Shown: positions 6,784 through 14,444, counted from the first letter of the stretch. The stretch is 15,262 bases of DNA from an uncultured Curvibacter sp. (GCA_946481355.1 CAMLNH010000020.1:1-15262); one strand, 5' to 3'. Notes: a model not told the origin generated them from the sequence alone. Made by a program: numbers and translations.

Positions 6784-9147
6784 TCAGGCGGGCGATTTTA
6801 CCGGGGGCAGCGATGTTGCGGGCTGCGCGAGGACGGCCGAGAACAGCAGGGCCAGCATGGTGCCCAGGCCCACCGTGACGCCGAGGATGGTCAGCACCGG
6901 AACGCTGGACAGCGCCAGCATGCCGAAGCTGCCGACGATGGTCAGGTTGGCCGTGACCAGGGAGATCAGCGTCAGCCTGTGCTCCTGAGGGCTGGCGGCG
7001 GTGTTGCTGCTGTCGAAGAAGAGCGCGTAGTTGGAGCCGATGGCGATGACCAGCAGCAGGCCCACCAGGTGCAGGATGGTCAACGCGGTGCCGGCCAGCA
7101 GCAGCACCCCTGTGACCCCCAGCACGGCGCAGACCAGAGGCAGGGCCACGCGCAGGGCGCGCAGCAGGGAACGCAGCATGAAGAGCAGGATGGCCAGGAT
7201 GGCCAGGCAGCCCAGGCCCGAATAGACCAGGGCCTCGTGCAGATAGCTGTCGAACAGCGCATTGGTCTCGGCCAGCAGGTCGATCACCGTGGCCTGGGCC
7301 AGGCCTTCGGCATGCAGGGCGGCGTCGATGCGGTCCAGGTCCAGCACGGCCTCGCCCTCGCGCAGCACGGGGCGCAGGGGCAGCAGCACGAGCACGTCGC
7401 GATCGCGTTGGACCAGCAAGGTGTCGTGGAGCAGGGCGGCGGCCGTGCCGTCGAGGTCGGCGCGCGTCAGCAGGGGCCGGGTGCGATTGCGCTCGGCGTC
7501 GGCCACAAAGCCCTGCAGGCGTTCGGCCTTGAGCGGCTGGCCGGCCAGGGCCGCGGCCAGGCGGCGCTGCAGCTCGGCTGCTTCGGGCAGGGCGGCCTGG
7601 CGGGCCTGCTGGCTGGCGCGGCTGGGCAGCACCTGGCTGGGCGCGCTGTGGCCAGCCAGCAGCCCCTCGCGGCTCAGCGTCTGCAGCACGCGGCTGGCGC
7701 GCTCGGCCTGCTGCAGGCCCTGCTCGGCATCGGGGGCCGTGAGCACGGCCAGGTAGCGCAGCTCGGAGGCGCCGAGATCGCGGCGCAGTTCCTCGTCGAG
7801 CTGCTGCGCGGCGCGCGGCACGGGGTTGAGCGCCGAGATGCTGCGGTTCCAGATGCGGTCGGCGTGCAGGGCCACCACGGCCAGCATGCCCGCGACGAAG
7901 AACAGCAGCAGGCCGCGCAGACGCGGTGCCAGCTGCACGGCCCGCTGCAGCAGCGCGCCGGTGCGCGGCAGCTCGATGGCGGGCAGCTGCGCGGGCATCA
8001 GATGGGGCAACACATGGCGCGTGACCAGCACCGCGGCCAGCAGGCCGGCCGTCGAATACAGGCCCAGTTGCACCAGGCCCGGGAAGCCCGAGCCCAGCAA
8101 GGCCAGGAAACCCGCGACCGAGGTCAGCAGACCCAGCCAGAGCGTGCGCCAGAAGGAGCGCTGCGCACCGGGCCCGGGGCGTTGCACGAACAGATAGATC
8201 GCATAGTCCACGGCCTCGCCGATCATGGTGGTGCCGAAGCCCAGGGTGATGCCGTGCACCTCGCCGTAGACCAGGCTCACAGCCGTGATGCCGGCCAGCG
8301 TGCCCGTGAGCATGGGCAGCAGGTTCAGCCCCAGCAGACGCCAGGAGCGGTAGACCAGCCAGAGCAGGCCCACGACCAGCACCAGGCTGGCGATGGCCAG
8401 ACGTCGTACTTCGCTCTGGATCAGGCCGCGCGATTGCACGGAGAAAACGCCCGTGCCGGTCATGAGCAGGCGGGTCTCGGCCTGGCGCTGGGGCACGGCC
8501 TCGAAGGCCCGCTGCACAGCGGCGAGCGCGCGCGCCTGGGCTTCGAGGTCGGAGCCTTCAGCCCGGGTCTGCAGCAGCAGCAGGGCGCGGCTGCCGTCGC
8601 GCGTGGACCAGACGCCCTCGGTGCTGGGTGGTTGCTCGCCGCCTTCGAAGCCGGCCAGCAGCTCACGGATCTCGCCGGTCGGGTCGCGCGGCAACAGCTG
8701 TTTGATCAGCATGCCGGCGCTGCCCGAGATGTCCGCCAGCGTGTTGCCGATGGCGGCGCGCAGGCCGGGTTCGCTGTAGCGCTCGGGTGTCACCGCGGGG
8801 CTCAGCAGGTAGCGGTTCTCGAAGAAGTAGCTGCGGTCGCGCGCCTGTTCCTCGGCGCTGCCGTTCTGTACGCCGATGAAGTCGGGCAGCGGGCGCAGCG
8901 TGTCGGCCAGCGCGCGTGAGAGGCGCGCGCGCTCGGCGGCATCGCCGCCCTCGATGCCCACGATGACCAGGCGGGCGATGATGCCCTCCTTGAACTGGTC
9001 CACCAGCATCTGCTGGCGTTCGCTGGGTGCGCTGGGCATGAAGGCCGAGAGATCGGTGACCACGGGCGTGCGCAGGATCACGGCGCCAAAGCCCGCCAGC
9101 ACGGCGAGCCAGAGCAGGATGGGCAGGTGGCGGCGCAGGAGGATCAT
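6784..9147 (-). CDS. MMPL/RND-family exporter
   Basis: A 787-aa polytopic inner-membrane transporter of the MMPL branch of RND proteins. The layout is the expected internal duplication: a membrane helix at about residues 8-26, a soluble periplasmic loop (about 30-245), a helix bundle (about 248-384), another helix (412-427), a second periplasmic loop (430-640), and a second bundle (641-774). The first repeat has the proton-relay-like GEAVDYAIYLF with Asp314-Tyr315. The equivalent site in the second repeat reads AIGSNYALFFD, with Asn706 in place of Asp. Such proteins are standard in aryl polyene, xanthomonadin and flexirubin clusters and are thought to move the lipid-linked pigment across the inner membrane. 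The start overlaps the stop of the LolA-like gene by 4 nt (ATGA), tying the two together in one transport step. Substrate is inferred from context. Confidence 0.92.
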   Translation of the reverse strand: MILLRRHLPILLWLAVLAGFGAVILRTPVVTDLSAFMPSAPSERQQMLVDQFKEGIIARLVIVGIEGGDAAERARLSRALADTLRPLPDFIGVQNGSAEEQARDRSYFFENRYLLSPAVTPERYSEPGLRAAIGNTLADISGSAGMLIKQLLPRDPTGEIRELLAGFEGGEQPPSTEGVWSTRDGSRALLLLQTRAEGSDLEAQARALAAVQRAFEAVPQRQAETRLLMTGTGVFSVQSRGLIQSEVRRLAIASLVLVVGLLWLVYRSWRLLGLNLLPMLTGTLAGITAVSLVYGEVHGITLGFGTTMIGEAVDYAIYLFVQRPGPGAQRSFWRTLWLGLLTSVAGFLALLGSGFPGLVQLGLYSTAGLLAAVLVTRHVLPHLMPAQLPAIELPRTGALLQRAVQLAPRLRGLLLFFVAGMLAVVALHADRIWNRSISALNPVPRAAQQLDEELRRDLGASELRYLAVLTAPDAEQGLQQAERASRVLQTLSREGLLAGHSAPSQVLPSRASQQARQAALPEAAELQRRLAAALAGQPLKAERLQGFVADAERNRTRPLLTRADLDGTAAALLHDTLLVQRDRDVLVLLPLRPVLREGEAVLDLDRIDAALHAEGLAQATVIDLLAETNALFDSYLHEALVYSGLGCLAILAILLFMLRSLLRALRVALPLVCAVLGVTGVLLLAGTALTILHLVGLLLVIAIGSNYALFFDSSNTAASPQEHRLTLISLVTANLTIVGSFGMLALSSVPVLTILGVTVGLGTMLALLFSAVLAQPATSLPPVKSPA

Positions 9148-9710
9148 GGACGCAGCGGCGTGATCTGCATCTCGGAGCGGTCGCCGTCGGCGTGGTCGTA
9201 GGCCACGCTGAGCACCTCGCCCTGGCTGCCGCCGATGCGGATGCGGTTGATGATGCGGCTCATGGCCGCCTCACGCGGCACCAGCAGCAGCTGCCAGCGC
9301 GCGGCGTTGCCGATCAGGTGCACCTGGTAGACGCGTTCCAGCGCCTGGCGGTCGCCGGCCAGGGTGCCGCGTATGCCTTCGACAAAGGCCGCCACCTCGG
9401 GGTATGCCTGCAGGCTCACGCTGCGCGAGCGCCCGTCCTGCTCCATCGTGAGGCGGTTGCCGTCGAGCAGCAGCGACTGTTTCTTGGGCCGCAGCGTGCG
9501 CATCTCCATGCGGTCGGGCGCGATGAAGGAGAGTTCGCCCGAGGACTCGACCGGCTTGTCCAGCAGGGCGATGTACTTGCGCTCGACGAAGCGGGCCTGG
9601 GCGTTCTTGACCTGGGCCAGCTGCTGCATGAGGTCGGCCAGCTGCCAGTCGGCGGCGTGCGCGGCAGGCAGGCCGGTGAACAGCAGGGCGAGCAGCAGCG
9701 TGCGCCGCAT
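9144..9710 (-). CDS. LolA-like outer-membrane lipoprotein carrier protein
   Basis: A 188-aa exported protein. A clear signal peptide is present at residues 1-19 (MRRTLLLALLFTGLPAAHA), with predicted cleavage after Ala-His-Ala. The mature part resembles LolA-type carriers: VKNAQARFVERKYI near the start, then SGELSFIAPDRMEM, and a repeating beta-strand pattern typical of the half-barrel that holds a lipid moiety. A periplasmic location and a shuttle role between inner and outer membrane are expected. In aryl polyene loci a LolA-like gene commonly sits next to the MMPL exporter, as here (4-nt ATGA overlap), which suggests that it carries the lipid-linked product. The start at 9710 is chosen because it begins the signal peptide; the frame upstream overlaps the acyltransferase gene. 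It is probably distinct from housekeeping LolA. Confidence 0.87.
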   Translation of the reverse strand: MRRTLLLALLFTGLPAAHAADWQLADLMQQLAQVKNAQARFVERKYIALLDKPVESSGELSFIAPDRMEMRTLRPKKQSLLLDGNRLTMEQDGRSRSVSLQAYPEVAAFVEGIRGTLAGDRQALERVYQVHLIGNAARWQLLLVPREAAMSRIINRIRIGGSQGEVLSVAYDHADGDRSEMQITPLRP

Positions 9711-9717
9711 GAAAGCC

Positions 9718-10656
9718 TCAACGGGATACACGGGCGTCTCCCTTCCAGAAGTCGTAGAAGTTGAACCAGTTGTAGGGTGCGGCGCTGGCGTGCTTTTCGA
9801 GCAGCACGGCGTAGCGTTCGATGGCCGCACGCAGGGCAGCATCGCGCTGGCCCGCGGGCACGGCGCTGAAATCGGCCAGGCGCTCGAAGTGGATGTCGTA
9901 GCGATTGCCGCCGCGGTACAGGCCGGTCATGAAGCAGACGGGGCGGCGCAGGATGGCGGCCAGACGGAAGGGGCCGAGCGGGAAGGGCGCGGGTTCGCCG
10001 AACAGGGGCATGGACAGGTAGGTGTCGGGGCCCGTGGCGCGGTCGGCCAGCAGGGCCACCATGGCGCCGGCCTCGATGCGTTCGTTGAGCTGGAAGATGG
10101 CGTCGATGTGGCCCAGGGGAATGATGTCCTGGATGATCTGCGCGTTGACCTTGGACAGCATGCTGTTGAGCAGGCGTGCGTTCTCCGGGTACATGGCGGC
10201 GCAGACGGGCTGGCTGCTGTCGCGTCGCGCGATCGCGCGCAGCACCTCGAAGCTGCCCAGGTGGGCGCCGAAGATCAGGAAGCCGCCCCGGGGCGCATCG
10301 GGGCCCTCGAAAATGTCCTGGCCGTGGATGCGCAGCTCGAACAGATCGTGCCGGTCGTTGAGCAGGTAGACACGGTCGTGGATGGTGCTGGCGAAGGCCA
10401 GGATGTGACGGTACAGGTCGGCCCAGCGTGCAGGTCGGCCCAGCGCACGGCGCAGGTAGTCGCGCGAGGCGCACCGCGCCGCGGGTACAGCCAGCAGGAA
10501 GTAGAGCGCAATGCCGTAGACGATGGGGCGCGTCAGGCGCCGGCCCAGCGTGAGCGAGAGCCAGGTCATGAAGCGCAGCAGCAGCAGGCTGCCGCGTTCC
10601 TTGCGTTGCAGCCAGGCCGGTGTCTTGTCGGCGGACCGGGGCGGCGCGGTGTTCAT
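9718..10656 (-). CDS. LpxL/HtrB-type acyltransferase
   Basis: A 312-aa inner-membrane acyltransferase of the bacterial lipid A acyltransferase family. A hydrophobic helix lies at about residues 43-60 after a basic N-terminus. The catalytic H-X4-E motif is GAHLGSFEVLR with His132 and Glu137. DRVYLL (residues 94-99) and the aromatic C-terminal NWFNFYDFWKG are also family-like. In lipid A synthesis such enzymes transfer an acyl group from acyl-ACP. Within aryl polyene clusters the equivalent enzyme probably acylates the anchor or transfers the polyenoyl chain from ACP to a lipid or sugar acceptor. The ATG at 10656 overlaps the small dehydratase stop by 4 nt, and the LolA-like gene starts 7 nt after its end. 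A 15-nt direct repeat inside the gene is listed separately. Confidence 0.9.
   Translation of the reverse strand: MNTAPPRSADKTPAWLQRKERGSLLLLRFMTWLSLTLGRRLTRPIVYGIALYFLLAVPAARCASRDYLRRALGRPARWADLYRHILAFASTIHDRVYLLNDRHDLFELRIHGQDIFEGPDAPRGGFLIFGAHLGSFEVLRAIARRDSSQPVCAAMYPENARLLNSMLSKVNAQIIQDIIPLGHIDAIFQLNERIEAGAMVALLADRATGPDTYLSMPLFGEPAPFPLGPFRLAAILRRPVCFMTGLYRGGNRYDIHFERLADFSAVPAGQRDAALRAAIERYAVLLEKHASAAPYNWFNFYDFWKGDARVSR
10414..10445. repeat. Short tandem direct repeat, 15 nt units at 17-nt period
   Basis: The 15-mer caggtcggcccagcg occurs at 10414-10428 and again at 10431-10445, separated by two bases (tg). It lies inside the LpxL-type acyltransferase gene. Because 17 is not a multiple of 3, the two copies are read in different frames on the minus strand, giving LGRPA from one and RWADL from the other. 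The protein still looks family-like across this stretch, so there is no evidence of a broken frame. Confidence 0.9.
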
Positions 10657-10943
10657 GACGTGGCCAGGCTGTAACGGCCGCTGGCGACGCGGCGCGTGCC
10701 GCAGCGGATCTCGAAACGCAGGCCGGCGGCGCCGGCCTCGTAATCCAGTTCGAGCACTTCGCCGGGCGTCACCGGGCTGAGGAACTTGGCCTGGGCCAGG
10801 CCGCTGATGCGGCAGTGGCAGGCGGCTTCCAGCGCGCGCTGCGCCCGATCGAGCAGCACCACGCCGGGCAGGATGGGCCGGCCCGGGAAGTGGCCGGCAT
10901 AGGCCGGGTGCTCGGTTTCGATGGGCAGCGGCAGGGTAGGCAT
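10653..10943 (-). CDS. Small FabA/FabZ-like dehydratase (ApeI-type candidate)
   Basis: A 96-aa minimal hot-dog protein. The signature YAGHFPGRPILPGVVLLD is intact, with His18 followed 14 residues later by Asp32. A His/Asp dyad at that spacing is the FabA arrangement (FabZ has Glu). It is much shorter than FabZ or FabA: the N-terminal strand and the C-terminal extension are reduced. It would dehydrate 3-hydroxyacyl-ACP, probably as a heteromer with the other divergent hot-dog protein at 4330-4782, as reported for ApeI and ApeP. The start ATG at 10943 puts the first conserved segment (ETEHPAYAGHFPG) at residue 9; the frame is open upstream but overlaps the methyltransferase gene and is not protein-like. 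The methyltransferase stop lies 4 nt upstream, and its own stop overlaps the acyltransferase start by 4 nt. Confidence 0.85.
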   Translation of the reverse strand: MPTLPLPIETEHPAYAGHFPGRPILPGVVLLDRAQRALEAACHCRISGLAQAKFLSPVTPGEVLELDYEAGAAGLRFEIRCGTRRVASGRYSLATS

Positions 10944-10947
10944 AGGC

Positions 10948-11694
10948 TCAGGTGGCGGACTTGCGGGCCACCAGCAGGATGTTGGCAAAGGGCGTGCCGG
11001 CGTGCATGGGCACGGTGTCCACGGCAAAACCCAGGCCCTGCAACAGCGCCTGCCATCCGCTCAGGGGGCGGCAGTAGAGGCGCGAGATGCCATGGCCGCG
11101 CACGAAGAAGACCACCGCGTCGACCCAGTTGCTGATTCTGAACGGCAGGCCGGCTGCGGCGTCGCCCACGCGCAGCAGCAGCACGCCGCCGGGCGCCAGC
11201 GCCTCGCGCACGCGACGCAGCACATCCTCCTGGGCGGCCTCGTTCACGTAGTGCAGCACGTCGAGGATGACCACGGCGTCGGCCGGAGTGAAGGGGGTCG
11301 TGCACATATCGCCCAGCGTGAAGCGGGCGCGCTCGCCGAGGTGGGCCAGGGCCTGTTGCGCACGTTCGACGTCGCGCGGCATGAGCTCGATGCCGTGCAC
11401 CTGCACGCCCGTGGGCGGCGGGGCCCAGCCCGCGGGCCAGGCGCGTTCGGCCGGCGAGTCACCCGTGAGGCTGCCCAGCAGCGCGGCCAGCAGGCCCTGG
11501 CCGCAGCCGATGTCGAGCACGCGGGACTGCGAGGGAATCAGGCCGCGCTGCAGCAGGCCGGCAAAGGCCGGGTCGCCGCCGAGCTTGCCGCGCGCGAAAT
11601 GCCAGGCGAACTTGCCCAGCGGGCGGTAGGGCGCAGTGGCTTGTTCAAGCAGGGCGGGCGGCAGCGGTACTTTGGACATGGAGGGGGCAGGCAC
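10948..11694 (-). CDS. Class I SAM-dependent methyltransferase
   Basis: A soluble methyltransferase of 248 aa from a GTG at 11694, or 243 aa from the ATG at 11679 (MSKVPLPPALL). The SAM-binding motif I is RVLDIGCGQGLLAALL (DIGCGQG at residues 61-67 in the longer form). The acidic end of strand beta-2 is HGIELMPRD (Glu103), and ILDVLHYV (143-150) marks motif IV. The substrate is not readable. In related clusters the aromatic head of the polyene is often methylated, so a head-group C- or O-methyltransferase, or a methyl esterase of the chain end, are the leading guesses. A gap of 35-50 nt separates it from the upstream ligase gene, the largest break between adjacent genes in the minus array. 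Neither start has a convincing Shine-Dalgarno sequence, so the start remains uncertain. Confidence 0.88.
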   Translation of the reverse strand: MPAPSMSKVPLPPALLEQATAPYRPLGKFAWHFARGKLGGDPAFAGLLQRGLIPSQSRVLDIGCGQGLLAALLGSLTGDSPAERAWPAGWAPPPTGVQVHGIELMPRDVERAQQALAHLGERARFTLGDMCTTPFTPADAVVILDVLHYVNEAAQEDVLRRVREALAPGGVLLLRVGDAAAGLPFRISNWVDAVVFFVRGHGISRLYCRPLSGWQALLQGLGFAVDTVPMHAGTPFANILLVARKSAT

Positions 11695-11705
11695 CAGAGG
11701 GGCGC

Positions 11706-11711
11706 ATTGTA
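11706..11711 (-). promoter_or_regulatory. Possible internal -10 element before the methyltransferase gene
   Basis: On the minus strand the hexamer TACAAT lies in the widest gap of the operon, 11 nt before the GTG start at 11694 and 26 nt before the ATG at 11679. It matches the sigma-70 -10 consensus at five of six positions. The -35 region 17 nt upstream (CCTGAG) is a poor match. This is a weak candidate for an internal promoter that would allow separate expression of the downstream genes; the match may be chance. Confidence 0.22.
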
Positions 11712-11729
11712 GGTGGGGGCGTCCGGTGC

Positions 11730-13895
11730 TCAGGCCCGTTCCGGGCTGAGCCGCACGGTCTGCAGGCCGCGTTCGCGCAGGGTGGCGAGCAGTGGCGGCA
11801 ACACGTCCAGCAGCACGGGCCGGCCCTGGGGTGTGCGGGCTGCGTGGTGGTCGTGCAGCAGCAGGATGTCGCCCGCGGTCAGGCCGCGGGTGAGGCGGCG
11901 CAGCACCAGGGCCGCGTCGCCCGTGCGGGTGTCGAAGCCGCGGCGCGTCCAGCTGGCCAGGCGCAGGTCCAGCGCGTGCAGCACCGGGTCAAGGAAGAGG
12001 TTGCGCAGGCCCGCAGGTGCACGGAAGAAGGCGGGCTTCACCCCCGTGGCCTGGGCGATGCTGTCCTGCGCGTTGCCGATCTCGCGCCGCAGCTGGCCCG
12101 GCCCCATGAGGGAGAAGCGGTGGCTGTGGTGCTGGCTGTGGTTGCCGATGGCGTGGCCGCGGCGCACGATCTCGCGCGCCAGCGCAGGGTGCTGCTGTAC
12201 ATGTGTGCCCAGGCAGAAGAAGGTGGCCACGGCGCCGTGCTGCTCCAGCAGGTCCAGCACGGCGGGGGTGACCTCGGGGTCGGGGCCGTCGTCGATGGTG
12301 ATGGCCACTTCTGGGCGGCTGCGCGGCAGGTGCAGCAGGTTGGGGCCCAGCCAGGTGCTGCGCGGCCACAGGCCCGTGCTGGCGATCACGGCGTGGTTGG
12401 CCACCAGCGCGCCCACGCTCCAGGGCCAGGCCGGGGTGAAGAGGCCGGCGGCGGCCACGGCGTGCAGGCCCAGCGAGCCGCTGACCAGAGGCGTGGGTTT
12501 CCAGCGTGGTCGTGCCGCAGCCTGGGGGGCGACGGGCGGATGGAACTGGCGTGCGAGTTCGGCCAGGGCCTGCTGCGGCAGCTTGCCCGTGGCATTGCGC
12601 GGCAGCGCGGCGACGACATGGACGGGGCGGGGCAGAAAGGCCGGGTCGATGCGCTCGCGCAGGGCCTGCTGCAGCGCGCCCTCGTCCAGGCCCGGGGCGA
12701 CGACGAAAGCCATGGGGCGCTGGATGCGCGCCTGGGCATCGTGCGCTGCGTCCTGCGGCCAGTAAAGCGCGCCATCAAGCACACCAGGGATGCTGTTGAG
12801 CTGGTGATTCAGATAGGCCAACGAAGTGCGCTTGCCCGCGATGTTGACCATGTCCGCATGCCGCCCCAGCAGGGCGAAGCGCGTGGGCGACTGCAGATCG
12901 AGCACGTCCGACAGCGGCACCACACCCTCCACATGGCCGCCGCTGGCGGCAAAACGTGGCTCTTCGCCCGCGGGTGTGGGCAGGGCCTGGACCTGCACGC
13001 CCTCGAAGGTCTGCCAGAGCTCGCCGGCCGAGCCGCGGCGCATCGCGATCTGGCCGGTCTCGGTGCTGCCGTAGATCTCCAGCAGCGGCGCACCCAGGCG
13101 TTCCTCGGCCTGACGCGCGAGCTGCGGCGAGAGCGGCGCAGTGGCGCTGAGCAGCAGGGCCAGCGGGGGCACGGCCAGGCCCGATTCGATCAGGGTGCGC
13201 AGGTGGAAAGGCGTGCTCACGAGCAGGCGCGGTGCGGGCGTGCTTTCGAGCGCCTGCACGATGTCTGCCGGGTAGAAGGGATGGCTGGCATCGATCACGC
13301 TCTCGTTGAGCAGAGGCAGCAGCACCGTGGACTCGAAACCGTACATGTGCTGGGCCGGTACCGTGCCCGTGACCGTGAAGGGTGCGTCCGTGCCCAGCCA
13401 CTCGCGCACGCGCCGGCCCGCGCCCTGGGCGTTCTCGACCAGCAGGCCCCAGTGCTTGACGTGGGGCACAGGGTCGCCCGTGGAGCCCGAGGTGAAGACG
13501 TAGGCGGCGATCTGTTCCGCCGGGATGTCGGGCACCTCGAAGGCATCGCCGGGCGTGGGGACAGGGCCGCGCTCGTAGATGAGCTGCGGCAGGCCGCCGC
13601 TGTCGCCGGGGGCGTCGACCACGGCCTGCAGACCCGGGTGCTTCTGCCCCAGGCGCTGCAGCATTTCGGGTGTGCGGGTCGAAGGCAGCAACAGGGGCAC
13701 GCCGCGCAGCAGGGCCGCGGCCAGCACCACGGCGAAGTGGTGGCGCCTGCTGCAGAGGTTGAGCACGGGGCAGCCCTCGGGCAGGCGTGCGGCCATGTGG
13801 CGCGCGGCGGCCAGAAAATCCAGCGCGCTGATGGCGCGACCATTCGACCAGGCCATCACGGCCTGGGGCGAGCGGTGCGAGAACAGGGCGGGCAT
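11730..13895 (-). CDS. Fusion: AMP-dependent ligase + NodB polysaccharide deacetylase domain
   Basis: A 721-aa two-domain protein. Residues 1 to about 455 form an adenylating (ANL) domain: phosphate loop TSGSTG at 135-140, YGSTETG at 275-281, GRHADMVNIAGKR at 344-356, and PRNATGKL at 432-439 with catalytic Lys438. It would activate an aromatic acid as the acyl-AMP and load it onto an ACP, like ApeH. After a Pro/Ala/Arg linker come hydrophobic stretches at about 473-489 and 490-510. Residues about 528-718 form a NodB domain: TIDDGPDP (533-540) with both Asp, NHSQHHSH (585-592) with metal-binding His, RAPAG (625-629), and LLLHDHH (678-684). All catalytic positions look intact. The start at 13895 is 2 nt after the membrane-protein gene. 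I see no stop or frameshift at the junction, so the fusion appears real. What the deacetylase acts on is unknown. Confidence 0.9.
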   Translation of the reverse strand: MPALFSHRSPQAVMAWSNGRAISALDFLAAARHMAARLPEGCPVLNLCSRRHHFAVVLAAALLRGVPLLLPSTRTPEMLQRLGQKHPGLQAVVDAPGDSGGLPQLIYERGPVPTPGDAFEVPDIPAEQIAAYVFTSGSTGDPVPHVKHWGLLVENAQGAGRRVREWLGTDAPFTVTGTVPAQHMYGFESTVLLPLLNESVIDASHPFYPADIVQALESTPAPRLLVSTPFHLRTLIESGLAVPPLALLLSATAPLSPQLARQAEERLGAPLLEIYGSTETGQIAMRRGSAGELWQTFEGVQVQALPTPAGEEPRFAASGGHVEGVVPLSDVLDLQSPTRFALLGRHADMVNIAGKRTSLAYLNHQLNSIPGVLDGALYWPQDAAHDAQARIQRPMAFVVAPGLDEGALQQALRERIDPAFLPRPVHVVAALPRNATGKLPQQALAELARQFHPPVAPQAAARPRWKPTPLVSGSLGLHAVAAAGLFTPAWPWSVGALVANHAVIASTGLWPRSTWLGPNLLHLPRSRPEVAITIDDGPDPEVTPAVLDLLEQHGAVATFFCLGTHVQQHPALAREIVRRGHAIGNHSQHHSHRFSLMGPGQLRREIGNAQDSIAQATGVKPAFFRAPAGLRNLFLDPVLHALDLRLASWTRRGFDTRTGDAALVLRRLTRGLTAGDILLLHDHHAARTPQGRPVLLDVLPPLLATLRERGLQTVRLSPERA

Positions 13896-13897
13896 GG

Positions 13898-14425
13898 TCA
13901 GGGCTTGGGCGGTGCGACGGCGTCGGCCGTGCGGCGCTCGTCGCGGTAAAGGGTGAAGCTGCGCGCCAGCGGCACATGCGCGATGCCGCGCAGGCACCAG
14001 CGTCGTGCCGCGTACTCGGCCACGAACATCGCGCCCAGCAGGGGCAGCGAGAGCACGTTGACGAAGAAGGAGAACACCTCGACCGAGGTCCAGGCAAAGA
14101 GCGCGATGGGGGTCAGCACCATGGCCACGAAAAACAGGGTCCAGGCCCAGGTAGCCTGGCGGGCGTAGCGCGCGATGCGCGGGCTGTAGTCGGCGCCGTG
14201 GATGCGGCGTGCGAAGCGTGCGATCAGCGGCTCCCGGCCGGGCCGCAGCGTCAGGCCGAAGAAGAGCGCCAGCAGCAGCTGCATACCCACGTTCTGCAAC
14301 AGGCTGAACCAGGCCAGGGCCTCATGCGACCAGGACGAGGCCGTGAGCAGCCAGTGCATGCCCAGCGGGTAGCCGAGTACCAGCAGGGCGGCCAGCGCCA
14401 GCTTGAGCCAGAGTCCGGTCTTCAT
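13898..14425 (-). CDS. Small 4-TM membrane protein, COG4648-like
   Basis: A 175-aa integral membrane protein with four hydrophobic helices at about residues 7-24, 41-60, 93-111 and 117-136. A basic cytoplasmic loop lies between the second and third (about 61-92, several Arg), and the charged tail after 140 is rich in Arg. No enzymatic motif is recognised. Proteins with this size and pattern are a regular, functionally unassigned part of aryl polyene and xanthomonadin loci (COG4648 group); I recall the family by its style, not by a search. It sits 19 nt after the ACP gene and ends 2 nt before the start of the ligase fusion. A role in holding the biosynthetic proteins at the membrane, or in export, is plausible but unproven. 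The ATG at 14425 begins the first helix; upstream sequence in frame overlaps the ACP gene. Confidence 0.85.
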   Translation of the reverse strand: MKTGLWLKLALAALLVLGYPLGMHWLLTASSWSHEALAWFSLLQNVGMQLLLALFFGLTLRPGREPLIARFARRIHGADYSPRIARYARQATWAWTLFFVAMVLTPIALFAWTSVEVFSFFVNVLSLPLLGAMFVAEYAARRWCLRGIAHVPLARSFTLYRDERRTADAVAPPKP

Positions 14426-14444
14426 GGCCAGGCGGGTTGCGCGC

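Noticed and set aside
5638..8919. A 1093-codon open frame on the plus strand
   Set aside because: It lies antisense to the ketosynthase and the exporter, both with full catalytic or family motifs. Its translation is dominated by Gln, Gly, Ala, His and Arg without any fold-like pattern, as expected for antisense of GC-rich coding DNA.
11691..11729. Inverted repeat GCACC...GGTGC between the ligase and methyltransferase genes
   Set aside because: The stem is only 5 bp plus a mismatch and 2 bp, the loop is over 20 nt, and no T-tract follows on either strand, so it is not supported as a terminator.
11844..13949. A 701-codon open frame on the plus strand
   Set aside because: It is antisense to the ligase-deacetylase fusion, whose motifs are unambiguous; the composition is typical of a GC-rich shadow frame.
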